54,989 nt of DNA, taken from positions 1 to 54,989 of the IMG/VR virus record IMGVR_UViG_3300030107_002762, one strand, 5' to 3'. The DNA comes from a virus. Within the stretch, counting starts at the first letter, position 1; every line of letters begins with the position of its first letter. The notes below the pieces were generated by a model that saw only the letters and a program-made list of their open reading frames with translations, did not search any database and was not told where the DNA came from. Below are positions 9,677-16,914 of the stretch, in pieces. Position numbers and translations under genes: made by a program.

Positions 9677-11412
9677 GGTTTTTCTTTGCCTTTTACTTTT
9701 ATAGGTTTTAATGGTTTTAAATAATAACCACATTTACTTTCCGTATTTTCACCTATTAAAATATCTACCCCCGCGTCTTTTGTACCTGATTCTAATCTAG
9801 CTGCAGTGTTTACCGCGTCACCAATAGCGGTATAATCAAATCGTGAGGAAGACCCCATATTACCGATTACTGCTTCTCCTGTGTTTACTCCTATGCCTAT
9901 GGCTACTGCAGGAAGTCCTTCCGCTTGGAGTTCTATATTAAGGTCAGCCATATTTTGCCAAATATCTTTAGCACAATCTACCGCTATTTGTTCATGATGT
10001 AATACGTCTAAAGGAGCATTAAATATAGCCATCATAGCGTCGCCTATGTATTTATCAACCATACCACCGTGTTTTTGCACTGCTGCTTGTTGAGCGGTAA
10101 GAGCTTTATTCATAATATAAGTTACTTTTTCTGGCGTTACAGCTTCTGATAAAGCGGTAAACCCTCGTACATCGGTAAATAAAAAAGTAGCGTATCTTTT
10201 TTCACCACCTAATTTTAATAACTCAGGATTCTTTTGTAGCTGTTTTACTTGTCTAGGGTCTAAGTAATGTTCGAATTGTTTTTTAATTTCTAAACGTAAT
10301 TTATATTGTTCACGAAAACGTAAATAAAAAGCAATCGTTCCTGTTATAAATTCACTAATTAAAGTCCACGTTGTATCTATTAATAATCCTTGTTGTATAG
10401 CATAATATCCTCCGATAGCGGTGCTAGACATAATAGCACTAAAACAAAGAACCCCTGCAGTAACGCCTAAGTTGCTTAACACAACCCAAACTAAAAGCAG
10501 GGATATAACTAATATTAAAACTTCAACGGCTAAACTGTAGTCGGGGATAAATGGACTATTTTCTACCAATATTGATTCTGCTAGTGCTGCTTGTACCTTG
10601 TGTGGTTCAAGTAATCCAACTGGGGTAGCTAACTGTGGCATTACGCCCTCAGCAGTAACTCCTACAAAAACAAATTTATTTTGTACGGCTAACTCTTGCA
10701 TATTAGTTTCTGGAGTATCTACCCAACTAACCCACTTACGTCCTAATCCGTCCGTTTTAACGGCAGGTAAACCTTTTACCCGTACTTCTTCTATACCGTT
10801 CGTATTAGTCTTAATAACGTACGTATTAGCCCCTGTTAGGGCTTTTAGTACTTCGGTACCGAAAGCGGGTAACCACCCGTTAGGCGTCTTATATAGAAGC
10901 GGTATACGTCTAACTAAGTTATCTACGTCTACGGGAGCCGTAGCTATACCTTCATTTGCTTCTAATTCAGGTATATTTCTTACCGTGCCTTGAGCTAAAT
11001 AACCACCGTTGCCTTCACCCATAATAACGGTGCCTACCGTATCTGGGTATTTACCATTAGCGTTTTCGAATAAAGCTAATACCGAAGGAGCATAACTAAG
11101 AGCTATTTTAAAATTACCGTCGCCACCAAAACGGTCTTTATGTGGAAAGCCAATAACCCAACCAACGCCTAAAGCTCCTCGGTTTAACAATTCTATTTGT
11201 AATTCTGCTAAACGTTGTCTAGGAAAAGGATAACCACCTTCATTATTAACATCTTCTTCAGTGATATTTAAGATAACAAAATTACCAGAAGGTTCAGGAG
11301 TCTTTACAAAAGTATCAAAAGTTTTTAATTTTAATATTTCTTGCGGAGCTAAACTAAAAATTAACGGTAAACTTAACACCGTTATTATTACAATAATTTT
11401 TAAATACTTCAC
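9655..11412 (-). CDS. CHASE2-domain class III adenylate cyclase
   Basis: A membrane-bound cyclase predicted to make cAMP from ATP. Layout: N-terminal membrane anchor (residues 1-20), a CHASE2 extracytoplasmic sensor (about 30-285), three transmembrane helices (about 292-363), a short linker (LDPRQVKQLQ) and a complete class III catalytic domain (about 402-585). Metal-binding Asp414 (FTDVRGF) and Asp458 (DKYIGD) are present, with Lys454 for the base and the transition-state pair Asn535 and Arg539 (GDAVNTAARLE). Thr528 stands where class IIIa enzymes have Asp, the class IIIb pattern. The start overlaps the FecR-gene stop by 4 bases (ATGA). FecR and CHASE2-cyclase genes are known neighbours in bacteria; in a phage this is unusual. 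Confidence 0.93.
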   Translation of the reverse strand: MKYLKIIVIITVLSLPLIFSLAPQEILKLKTFDTFVKTPEPSGNFVILNITEEDVNNEGGYPFPRQRLAELQIELLNRGALGVGWVIGFPHKDRFGGDGNFKIALSYAPSVLALFENANGKYPDTVGTVIMGEGNGGYLAQGTVRNIPELEANEGIATAPVDVDNLVRRIPLLYKTPNGWLPAFGTEVLKALTGANTYVIKTNTNGIEEVRVKGLPAVKTDGLGRKWVSWVDTPETNMQELAVQNKFVFVGVTAEGVMPQLATPVGLLEPHKVQAALAESILVENSPFIPDYSLAVEVLILVISLLLVWVVLSNLGVTAGVLCFSAIMSSTAIGGYYAIQQGLLIDTTWTLISEFITGTIAFYLRFREQYKLRLEIKKQFEHYLDPRQVKQLQKNPELLKLGGEKRYATFLFTDVRGFTALSEAVTPEKVTYIMNKALTAQQAAVQKHGGMVDKYIGDAMMAIFNAPLDVLHHEQIAVDCAKDIWQNMADLNIELQAEGLPAVAIGIGVNTGEAVIGNMGSSSRFDYTAIGDAVNTAARLESGTKDAGVDILIGENTESKCGYYLKPLKPIKVKGKEKPLKIYTV

Positions 11413-12563
11413 CCTGAACCTTGTCTAATATTTATTGTAGAATCACTACCACCGTTTACTTTAATTTCATTCATCACGCCGTCTTGTTCTAAAATTACAG
11501 TGTAGCTATTGTCGCTATCTATATTTAATACTGCACCTTGTCCTACAGTTCTATTTAAACTTATTTGTGCTCCAGAAACTACTGTGGTTATCTGAGTTTT
11601 AGTGTCTTGACCAATGTTAGTGCCTCGAATAGTAGAAGAAATAGCTGATTGATCAAGCTGATCTTCGTCTGTTAAACTGTCTAGTTCATTTAAAATATTT
11701 AATAAATCTTCTAAAAAATTTACATTTAACGCATCGTAATCTAATTCAGTAAAATCTAACTGTTCTTCTTCTTTTAAGTTTTCTTCTGCTAAATAATCAA
11801 AATCTAATTCATTAAAATCTAAAATAGGGTCTTTTATTTCTTGTGTTTCTTCTTCTTCTGTTTTTATTACTTTTTTAGGCGGTGTAACAATTAACATATT
11901 ATCAATAAAATCTAATGACAAATCTAATAATACAGGAGGACTAGGCGTTGCTTCTAAGGTAGTTGTCGTTGTGGCTTGATATGCTTGGTTTAAAATTACC
12001 TCACCCATAGCCGTACTAACTACTATTTCTCCAGAAGGGTTACCAAATTCATCAGGTAATAAAATAAATAAACTTTCACCCGTGTCGGGTTCTACTGTAA
12101 TAGTAAAATCTGTTCCTCTAATCGCTACCGTAGCTGAGTCCGTACGAATAGTCATATTTTCTTTTGGAATACTACTAAATTTAGCAGTTACAAAACGAGC
12201 CGTGCCTTTAGCAAAAGATAACGCTAACTTACTTTTTGTTGGGTTAGGGTCGTAAATGTATTCGTCAATAATTAAAGTAGAATGTTCTGTTAGTTTAACT
12301 TTACTATCGTCAGCAAAACGTAAACCTAATCTACCTTGTTCAGTTTTAGCCTCATCGTTAGATTGTAAATTAAAATCAATTACTGCTTTATAATCTTTAT
12401 CACGGCTTATTTGTCCGTAACCTGAGACTTCTTCTACAGAGCCGATGTTAAGGGCAACTGGTTGCTGTGCCTTGATCGTTTTGGATAATACAGAAAGTAC
12501 CATTAGAACCATTAGAAATGACACGTAACCAGTCGTTATCGAGTGTTGACGCCTGTGTAACAT
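11409..12563 (-). CDS. FecR-domain secreted protein with curlin-like C-terminus
   Basis: A signal peptide (Arg-Arg n-region, hydrophobic core at 12-25, likely cleavage after Ala32 before QQ) indicates export. Residues 75-195 form a FecR domain with the diagnostic TVAIRGTDF at 145-153. Residues 235-305 are a very acidic linker with repeated LDFNELDFDYL-like units. The last 55 residues contain curlin-like strands (VILEQDGVMNEI, STINIRQGSG). The start at 12563 lies inside the curlin gene; AGGAGG at 12578-12583 is 14 bases away. Starts at 12512 or 12503 lack a ribosome site and shorten the signal peptide. Likely an envelope sensor partner for the cyclase or an amyloid nucleator. Confidence 0.85.
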   Translation of the reverse strand: MLHRRQHSITTGYVSFLMVLMVLSVLSKTIKAQQPVALNIGSVEEVSGYGQISRDKDYKAVIDFNLQSNDEAKTEQGRLGLRFADDSKVKLTEHSTLIIDEYIYDPNPTKSKLALSFAKGTARFVTAKFSSIPKENMTIRTDSATVAIRGTDFTITVEPDTGESLFILLPDEFGNPSGEIVVSTAMGEVILNQAYQATTTTTLEATPSPPVLLDLSLDFIDNMLIVTPPKKVIKTEEEETQEIKDPILDFNELDFDYLAEENLKEEEQLDFTELDYDALNVNFLEDLLNILNELDSLTDEDQLDQSAISSTIRGTNIGQDTKTQITTVVSGAQISLNRTVGQGAVLNIDSDNSYTVILEQDGVMNEIKVNGGSDSTINIRQGSG

Positions 12564-13158
12564 TTATAGTTCTAGAACCTCCTGTGTGGTTTAAATGAAA
12601 AAAGCCTCCTTGAAAACCATCACCGTTATAGTTAATGGTGTTATCAGAACCATCAACATTCATATAGTTAGTAGCCAAGTCTACATCGATATCGGAATCA
12701 ATAGTATTGTTTGAACCGTTGATGATCCAATCTAAATCTAACGTAGTAGCTAATGCTGCGGTGCCTTGGTCTAAAGACATATCGTTAGCTGTTCCTGTTA
12801 CTGAAATATTTACGTTAGAGCCGTCAGTGGAATAAGTGTTAGTAGGGTCTGTTTGAATATCGAAAATATTACTAGAACCAGAAAATTCAAAAAACCCAAT
12901 ATAATTATCAGCGTTAATATCTCCTTTAAATAAATTACTAGAACCTATCTGATTGATATCTAAGGTCATGTTAGTTCCGTCTAAATCTAGTGGCGTCATG
13001 CTCCCTGAAGTAGATAAAACTCCTCCAATTAAGTTACCTGAACCTAGCTGTTCTATATCTGCGTTTAGGGTTGCTCCTGATTGATCAATAGATATTTCGT
13101 TATCCGCAGACCATAAAAAATTAGATAAAACTATTAACAAAAATAATTGTTTTTTCAT
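12448..13158 (-). CDS. Curlin-repeat amyloid-like secreted protein (CsgA/CsgB-like)
   Basis: A signal peptide (MKKQLFLLIVLSNFLWSA, cleavage before DN) is followed by about eight imperfect repeats with the curlin pattern of alternating hydrophobics, Gln, Gly and Asn: IDQSGATLNADIEQLGSGN, LDINQIGSSN, WIINGSNNTID, MNVDGSDNTIN, INVTQ. These predict a beta-solenoid amyloid subunit exported through CsgG. The ATG at 13158 is chosen over one 15 bases upstream because it forms an ATGA overlap with the csgG stop and has GGAG 9 bases away. The C-terminus contains two Cys. Sequence identity to enteric CsgA is low; the call rests on repeat pattern and context. Confidence 0.8.
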   Translation of the reverse strand: MKKQLFLLIVLSNFLWSADNEISIDQSGATLNADIEQLGSGNLIGGVLSTSGSMTPLDLDGTNMTLDINQIGSSNLFKGDINADNYIGFFEFSGSSNIFDIQTDPTNTYSTDGSNVNISVTGTANDMSLDQGTAALATTLDLDWIINGSNNTIDSDIDVDLATNYMNVDGSDNTINYNGDGFQGGFFHLNHTGGSRTINVTQASTLDNDWLRVISNGSNGTFCIIQNDQGTATSCP

Positions 13159-14000
13159 TGTTTTAAGCTCCAATATTCGTATTGTATTCCTTCCATGATG
13201 GTTTTGTAAACTGCTGTTTCTATGGCTGCTTGTAGGGCTATAGTTACTCCTTCGTTCTCTACGTTACCGTTTTCTATCTCTATTAACCTAGTATTATCTT
13301 TTACGAAACGGAAAACATCTTGATTAATACCTACGCTTAAAATAGTTTTAGTAACAGTAACTTCTGTTAAAATACGCCCCGTAAGCACAGAAACCGTGCG
13401 TAAACTTATTGTAACTGTATCTTGTCGGTATTCTTTACTTACCCCAATACCTAATATTCTACCTCCCGAACCACCTGAACGAGTATTAGTTTCATAACCA
13501 ACTACCGCACCTTCCATTAAAATACCTGCAAATAATAAAGGTTTTAATTTTTGTTCTTCATCAAAGTCTTTTCGTGTACTACGAATTAATTGTCGTTCTT
13601 TAGTTAAGTTATCTAAACCAACGCGTTCTACTACTTCGAAAAAATTACCTTTGCTAGTGTCTTTTAATGCTTTTATTAATAATGCGTAAGGGGCTTGAGT
13701 AACTGCGGTGCTAAAAGAAGCATAAGTACTATTACTTCTACGTTGTCCTGTTTGATCAGTAAACGCGGTAGGATATACCGCTACCACGGGTTTTATATTT
13801 GGAATTCCTAAATTACTTAAGTTTTCATTAATGACTTCAGAAACCTCTGCATATCTTGAAGGTTCTAAATTTTCTATCGCTTGTTCTGTTTTTAATAAAG
13901 CACAACTAGAAAGTAAAACTATCAAGAGGAAAAGTAATGATCGTTTCGTTGCCGTCAGCATCAGTGATAGTAAGTGTAATCGTAGTATCATCAGCAACAT
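13155..14000 (-). CDS. csgG: CsgG-like outer-membrane curli secretion channel
   Basis: A lipoprotein that in bacteria forms a nonameric 36-strand beta-barrel exporting curli subunits. A lipobox (LSSC, Cys33) ends the signal sequence. Family blocks follow in order: VAVYPTAF, FSTAVTQAPYALLIKALKD, FFEVVERVGLDNLTKERQLIR, AGILMEGAVVGYETNTRSGG, the first barrel hairpin to about 203, VTVTKTILSVGINQDVFRFV and AAIETAVYKTIMEGI. The constriction loop keeps equivalents of Tyr51 and Phe56 (Tyr93, Phe96), with Ser in place of Asn55. The ATG at 14000 has AGGA 6 bases upstream; a start at 13961 would give a more typical lipoprotein signal. Overlaps csgF by 95 bases. Confidence 0.95.
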   Translation of the reverse strand: MLLMILRLHLLSLMLTATKRSLLFLLIVLLSSCALLKTEQAIENLEPSRYAEVSEVINENLSNLGIPNIKPVVAVYPTAFTDQTGQRRSNSTYASFSTAVTQAPYALLIKALKDTSKGNFFEVVERVGLDNLTKERQLIRSTRKDFDEEQKLKPLLFAGILMEGAVVGYETNTRSGGSGGRILGIGVSKEYRQDTVTISLRTVSVLTGRILTEVTVTKTILSVGINQDVFRFVKDNTRLIEIENGNVENEGVTIALQAAIETAVYKTIMEGIQYEYWSLKQ

Positions 14001-14403
14001 AGTCTATCCTGTTTCCCTCTAATTCAATAGTACCTGCGTTAGAAGCAGTCTCTCCGAATAAATTATCTACTAATTGTTGTGATAGCTTAGCATAAACTCT
14101 AGATTCTAAATTTCTAATAAAACGGGCTAACGTGCTGTTATTTTTATCTCTTTCTGCTTCATCTGCGGCAGCTTTTAAAGCATCTGAAATACTTTGTTTT
14201 CTTGTTTTTTCTTGATTTTCTATTGTTAAATAATGTGCTGAAGTTCCTACTCCTGAAAAACTAGGGCTTTTAAAAGTAAACTTCATTTCGTCTGCTTGGG
14301 TAACAGATGAATAAACTATAGCAAAAACTATAAAAACAATACCCGTGTACGCGAAAATATTTTCAATCGCTATTTCGTTCTTTGTTTTCTTTCGTTTCCT
14401 CAT
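13906..14403 (-). CDS. csgF: CsgF-like curli assembly factor
   Basis: CsgF binds CsgG at the outer membrane; its N-terminus plugs into the CsgG barrel as a second constriction. Here a long signal sequence (RKRKK n-region, hydrophobic 20-33, cleavage after Ala37) releases a protein starting DEMKFTFKSPSFSG. This aligns residue for residue with mature enteric CsgF (GTMTFQFRNPNFGG), keeping Phe5, Phe7, Pro10 and Phe12. A helical region and the C-terminal NRIDYVADDTTITLTITDAD match the rest of the family. It overlaps the upstream membrane gene by 41 bases and csgG by 95 bases, so the three are probably translationally coupled. Confidence 0.93.
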   Translation of the reverse strand: MRKRKKTKNEIAIENIFAYTGIVFIVFAIVYSSVTQADEMKFTFKSPSFSGVGTSAHYLTIENQEKTRKQSISDALKAAADEAERDKNNSTLARFIRNLESRVYAKLSQQLVDNLFGETASNAGTIELEGNRIDYVADDTTITLTITDADGNETIITFPLDSFTF

Positions 14404-14638
14404 CTTTTAATTCTCTTAACTCAATCACAGTATCTAGTTTTTGTTGTAATCTTATTAAATCATTGTCCAACATACGTACTCTATCGATTAAAGCTATTAA
14501 CGTAACGTTAGCGTCCGCAAGTTTAGCTTTTATATTTTTTGTAATAAAGTTCCAAATATAATAAAGAATATACAGCAGCCCGACGGTAGCTACAATGGGA
14601 AAACCATATTCACTAATAATTACTGCAATATTTTCCAT
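14363..14638 (-). CDS. Small membrane protein with coiled coil (paralogue 1)
   Basis: A 91-residue protein with one membrane helix (about 12-34) followed by a coiled coil and a charged tail. It is colinear with the 93-residue protein immediately upstream: both have GFPI at residues 12-15 and a matching block at 49-63 (ALIDRVRMLDNDLIR against ALDNRVKTMNHDMIR), so the pair arose by tandem duplication. The topology resembles small phage holins of the one-helix type, but I cannot assign a family. Its 3' end overlaps csgF. Confidence 0.65.
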   Translation of the reverse strand: MENIAVIISEYGFPIVATVGLLYILYYIWNFITKNIKAKLADANVTLIALIDRVRMLDNDLIRLQQKLDTVIELRELKDEETKENKERNSD

Positions 14639-14919
14639 TAATCTCTACGAGCGTCGTTTTTACCATCGGCTCTTGCAATACGTTCTAGGTCAGGTCGAAT
14701 ACCTAACACCGAACACATAGTAGCATCAACACGAATCATATCGTGATTCATAGTTTTTACTCTATTATCTAAAGCCGTAACAATATTATGAATACCGTCT
14801 ACCTGACCTACGACGCTTTCTAAAATATATTTTACGGTAAGAAAAATAAAAAACCCGCCTAATAAAGACATGGCTATAGGAAAGCCAACTTCAGCTATTA
14901 ATGTAAAATAGGTTTGCAT
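14638..14919 (-). CDS. Small membrane protein with coiled coil (paralogue 2)
   Basis: A 93-residue paralogue of the following gene, with a membrane helix at about 12-35 and a helical cytoplasmic or periplasmic tail. The stop overlaps the start of the next gene (TAATG). A pair of similar one-helix proteins next to a nuclease, a holin-like gene and csgF suggests either lysis control (holin/antiholin) or an accessory to the secretion module. Confidence 0.65.
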   Translation of the reverse strand: MQTYFTLIAEVGFPIAMSLLGGFFIFLTVKYILESVVGQVDGIHNIVTALDNRVKTMNHDMIRVDATMCSVLGIRPDLERIARADGKNDARRD

Positions 14920-15086
14920 CGTTCTATATCTTCAACAGCTATCGTTTCATCTAACATACCTACTACAATTACTCCATATTCTTCTGCTTGTTCTTCAGCT
15001 TCTTCAAAAGATTCAGCAACGATATTAGGACCTTCGTGAATAGTTCCTCTAAACCTAAATTCTGTAAGGAATATTTTTAAAGACAT
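14898..15086 (-). CDS. Small conserved-looking hypothetical protein
   Basis: A 62-residue acidic protein. The segment LTEFRFRGTIHEGPNIVAES followed by FEEAEEQAEEYG resembles short proteins I have seen in marine phages, with no known function. Its start overlaps the stop of the holin-like gene by one base and its end overlaps the next gene by 22 bases. Confidence 0.6.
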   Translation of the reverse strand: MSLKIFLTEFRFRGTIHEGPNIVAESFEEAEEQAEEYGVIVVGMLDETIAVEDIERCKPILH

Positions 15087-15433
15087 TAATCACCGCCTTT
15101 AAAGTTTTTACTTTGTCCTGAAGTACCTGCGTAAATACCAAAAACTGCTGCCATGGCTCCTACTACGATTGATACTAATGCTGATTGTTCTAGGTTAGGT
15201 TCTGGTAATTCCATAAACCAAATAACAACTTTGTAAAGGAGTACGATATAAACACTTACAAAAATTCTAGGAAAAATACGCCATGCGTCTATAGTTTTAG
15301 CTAAATGTACCCAGTTTATATAAGGGTTTTCTCCTTTATTATTAGGCGTAACATCTATATCTAATTCTAATTTCTTTTTTATTGGGGGTTCTCTTTCAAC
15401 TATAGCGTTATCAGTTATTATCTTTTCTTCCAT
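15086..15433 (-). CDS. Holin-like membrane protein
   Basis: A 115-residue protein with a charged 45-residue cytoplasmic N-terminus and two membrane helices (about 54-74, RIFVSVYIVLLYKVVIWFM; about 84-103, ALVSIVVGAMAAVFGIYAG). The WRIFPR sequence before the first helix and the Gly-rich end are typical of holin candidates in marine phages. The endolysin lies 2.7 kb upstream and the spanins 21 kb upstream in the same direction. Lysis pore is an inference from topology and context. Confidence 0.6.
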   Translation of the reverse strand: MEEKIITDNAIVEREPPIKKKLELDIDVTPNNKGENPYINWVHLAKTIDAWRIFPRIFVSVYIVLLYKVVIWFMELPEPNLEQSALVSIVVGAMAAVFGIYAGTSGQSKNFKGGD

Positions 15434-15861
15434 GATGTATCCTCTACTGGTGTAAATAAACCTAACTCGATAAGTTTAGCTCTATTAAGTAAATGGGTTT
15501 CTTCTACCTCTTGTTTATTTTGTCCATAATATGCTACTGCATAATAACCATCAACCATAGCTTTATTTATATCTACGCCATCACAAACTACGGTGCCTAA
15601 TACTCTACCGTATTTACCGCGGGAGTCTTTTAATTCTGTTCTAATAATTACTTGTTCTGCAGTATTTATAGCGTTTTGTAAATACGCTGCAGCTAATTTA
15701 CCTCTAACTTTTTCGTCTTTATTTCTGGTTCTAGACTCTGGAGTATCAATAGCATATAATCTAACTCTAGTTTTAAAAGAAACATCAAAACCTAAATCTA
15801 AAATAACGTCTATAGTATCACCATCAACAACACGTTCTACTGTACAGCTATATTCATACAT
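15418..15861 (-). CDS. Thermonuclease-like (SNase) endonuclease
   Basis: A staphylococcal-nuclease-fold enzyme that cuts DNA and RNA with calcium. With the start at 15861 it has 147 residues: VERVVDGDTIDV for the calcium Asp region, RVRLYAIDTPES with catalytic Arg34 and Glu42, and KYGRVLGTVV with Arg86, at the usual family spacing. The ATG at 15861 is preferred over one 93 bases upstream because GAGG lies 5 bases before it and the longer form adds unrelated sequence lying over the upstream gene. No signal peptide is seen. It could degrade host nucleic acid during infection. Confidence 0.88.
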   Translation of the reverse strand: MYEYSCTVERVVDGDTIDVILDLGFDVSFKTRVRLYAIDTPESRTRNKDEKVRGKLAAAYLQNAINTAEQVIIRTELKDSRGKYGRVLGTVVCDGVDINKAMVDGYYAVAYYGQNKQEVEETHLLNRAKLIELGLFTPVEDTSWKKR

Positions 15862-16042
15862 TCCTGCCTCGCTTTTTAGTAGTAGTTCTTGCTTGTCTAA
15901 AGTTCTTTTTACTTGGTGCACCTTTACTTCCTGGTTTACGCATACGTTCACCACTACCCGCTTTTATACGTCTACGTTTTGCATGAATATTTGCCCACAA
16001 TCCTGGACGTTTACTTTTACCTTTTTTACTATGTTTTGGCAT
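15854..16042 (-). CDS. Very basic small protein
   Basis: A 62-residue protein, about 40 percent Lys/Arg/His, with no acidic cluster. It begins MPKHSKKGKSKRPGLWANIH. GGAAG lies 6 bases before the start. It is the downstream-most of a series of extremely basic short proteins between 15854 and 18114. Binding to nucleic acid is a chemical inference only. Confidence 0.6.
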   Translation of the reverse strand: MPKHSKKGKSKRPGLWANIHAKRRRIKAGSGERMRKPGSKGAPSKKNFRQARTTTKKRGRNV

Positions 16043-16306
16043 TTAACACTTCCATCTTCTTCTTGCTTGTCTCAACCTAGAATTAGGATTTTTTGCGGCT
16101 TTAGGAAACTTTTTCATTTGTCCTGCTGATCTAGCACAAAACGATTTACGTCTCTTAGCTGCTTTACTACCTTTTTTGACTTTACCAGTAACAGCGGTTT
16201 TTAATTTACTTCCAGGATTCATACGTCTATACGCTTTTACCCCTGCAGCAGTCATACCCGCACCTTTTTTAGTAGGTCTAAAATTCTTTTTATTACGTTT
16301 AGGCAT
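16043..16306 (-). CDS. Basic DUF6321-like protein
   Basis: An 87-residue protein from the ATG at 16306; a longer reading from 16363 would run into the upstream gene. The blocks GMTAAGVKAYRRMNPGSKLK, KRRKSFCARSAGQMK and a C-terminal PNSRLRQARRRWKC match a small phage-associated family I know from memory as DUF6321, widespread in marine phages. The conserved Cys residues (FCAR and final WKC) might bind metal. Function unknown. Confidence 0.7.
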   Translation of the reverse strand: MPKRNKKNFRPTKKGAGMTAAGVKAYRRMNPGSKLKTAVTGKVKKGSKAAKRRKSFCARSAGQMKKFPKAAKNPNSRLRQARRRWKC

Positions 16307-16319
16307 TTTCGCCTGTTTT

Positions 16320-16625
16320 CTAGGCACGTCTTTTTCTCCTTCTTGTGGTTTTCTTTTTAGCAAACGTTCTTACATTAGTTGGTTTGCCTCCTGGATTACC
16401 TGCTGCTCTTTTTCTACGTACTGCACTTTTACGTTGTGCTGCAGTCATGCTTCTAGCTTTAGCTCTGGGAACACATTTAGGGTATTTTCTTTTAGATTTA
16501 CCTTTAGCAGATTTACGCCCACATTTTTGAAACTTACCTTTTTTCTTAGGAGCACCTATATCAACCCAATCACCTTTAGGTCCTTTACCAAACCACTCTG
16601 TTAATCCACCTTTAGGTTTTGCCAC
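16320..16625 (-). CDS. Basic DUF5872-like protein
   Basis: A 101-residue protein with the signature DWVDIGAPKKKGKFQKCGRK, then YPKCVPRAKARSMT and SAVRRKRAAGNPGGKPTNV. I recognise this from memory as DUF5872, seen in marine phages and occasionally bacteria, with no established function. The two Cys residues sit in conserved positions. It ends with a poly-basic tail and overlaps the upstream gene by 14 bases. Confidence 0.7.
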   Translation of the reverse strand: MAKPKGGLTEWFGKGPKGDWVDIGAPKKKGKFQKCGRKSAKGKSKRKYPKCVPRAKARSMTAAQRKSAVRRKRAAGNPGGKPTNVRTFAKKKTTRRRKRRA

Positions 16626-16914
16626 TTTTTTTCCTCGCTTTCCTAATAGCTTCTTTTCCGCGTTTAAAAATACTAACTACTTGTGTTTTACCCATGACTT
16701 TAGCTCTTTGTTCACCAACGGTAAGTATTTGTATTTTTCTAGCAAAAGGTTTTTTAACCTTTTTAACTTTAGCAACTGTTGCTCTAGCATCAGCAGGTGT
16801 TGCAAACTTAATTTTAACAGTGTCTTTAGGATTTTCATCTGTATATAACCTTCTACCAGACCCTTTTGGTTTTTTACCTGTGCCTTTTTTAGGGTCGCGT
16901 TTTTTCTTAGGCAT
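16612..16914 (-). CDS. Basic hypothetical protein
   Basis: A 100-residue protein: a Lys-rich N-terminus (about 1-25), then a compact region with alternating hydrophobics (TVKIKFATPADARATVAKVK, IQILTVGEQRAKVMG) and a basic helical tail. The central part looks folded, unlike its neighbours. No family known to me. The ATG overlaps the stop of the upstream small gene (TAATG). Confidence 0.65.
   Translation of the reverse strand: MPKKKRDPKKGTGKKPKGSGRRLYTDENPKDTVKIKFATPADARATVAKVKKVKKPFARKIQILTVGEQRAKVMGKTQVVSIFKRGKEAIRKARKKSGKT

Noticed and set aside
12448-12563. Shortened FecR gene starting after the curlin stop
   Set aside because: No start with a ribosome site exists downstream of 12448 that keeps the signal peptide; AGGAGG supports the overlapping start.
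15593-16129. Plus-strand frame over the nuclease and basic genes
   Set aside because: Its Cys/Phe/Ser-rich sequence is the antisense of Lys-rich coding DNA; the minus-strand genes have clear motifs and starts.
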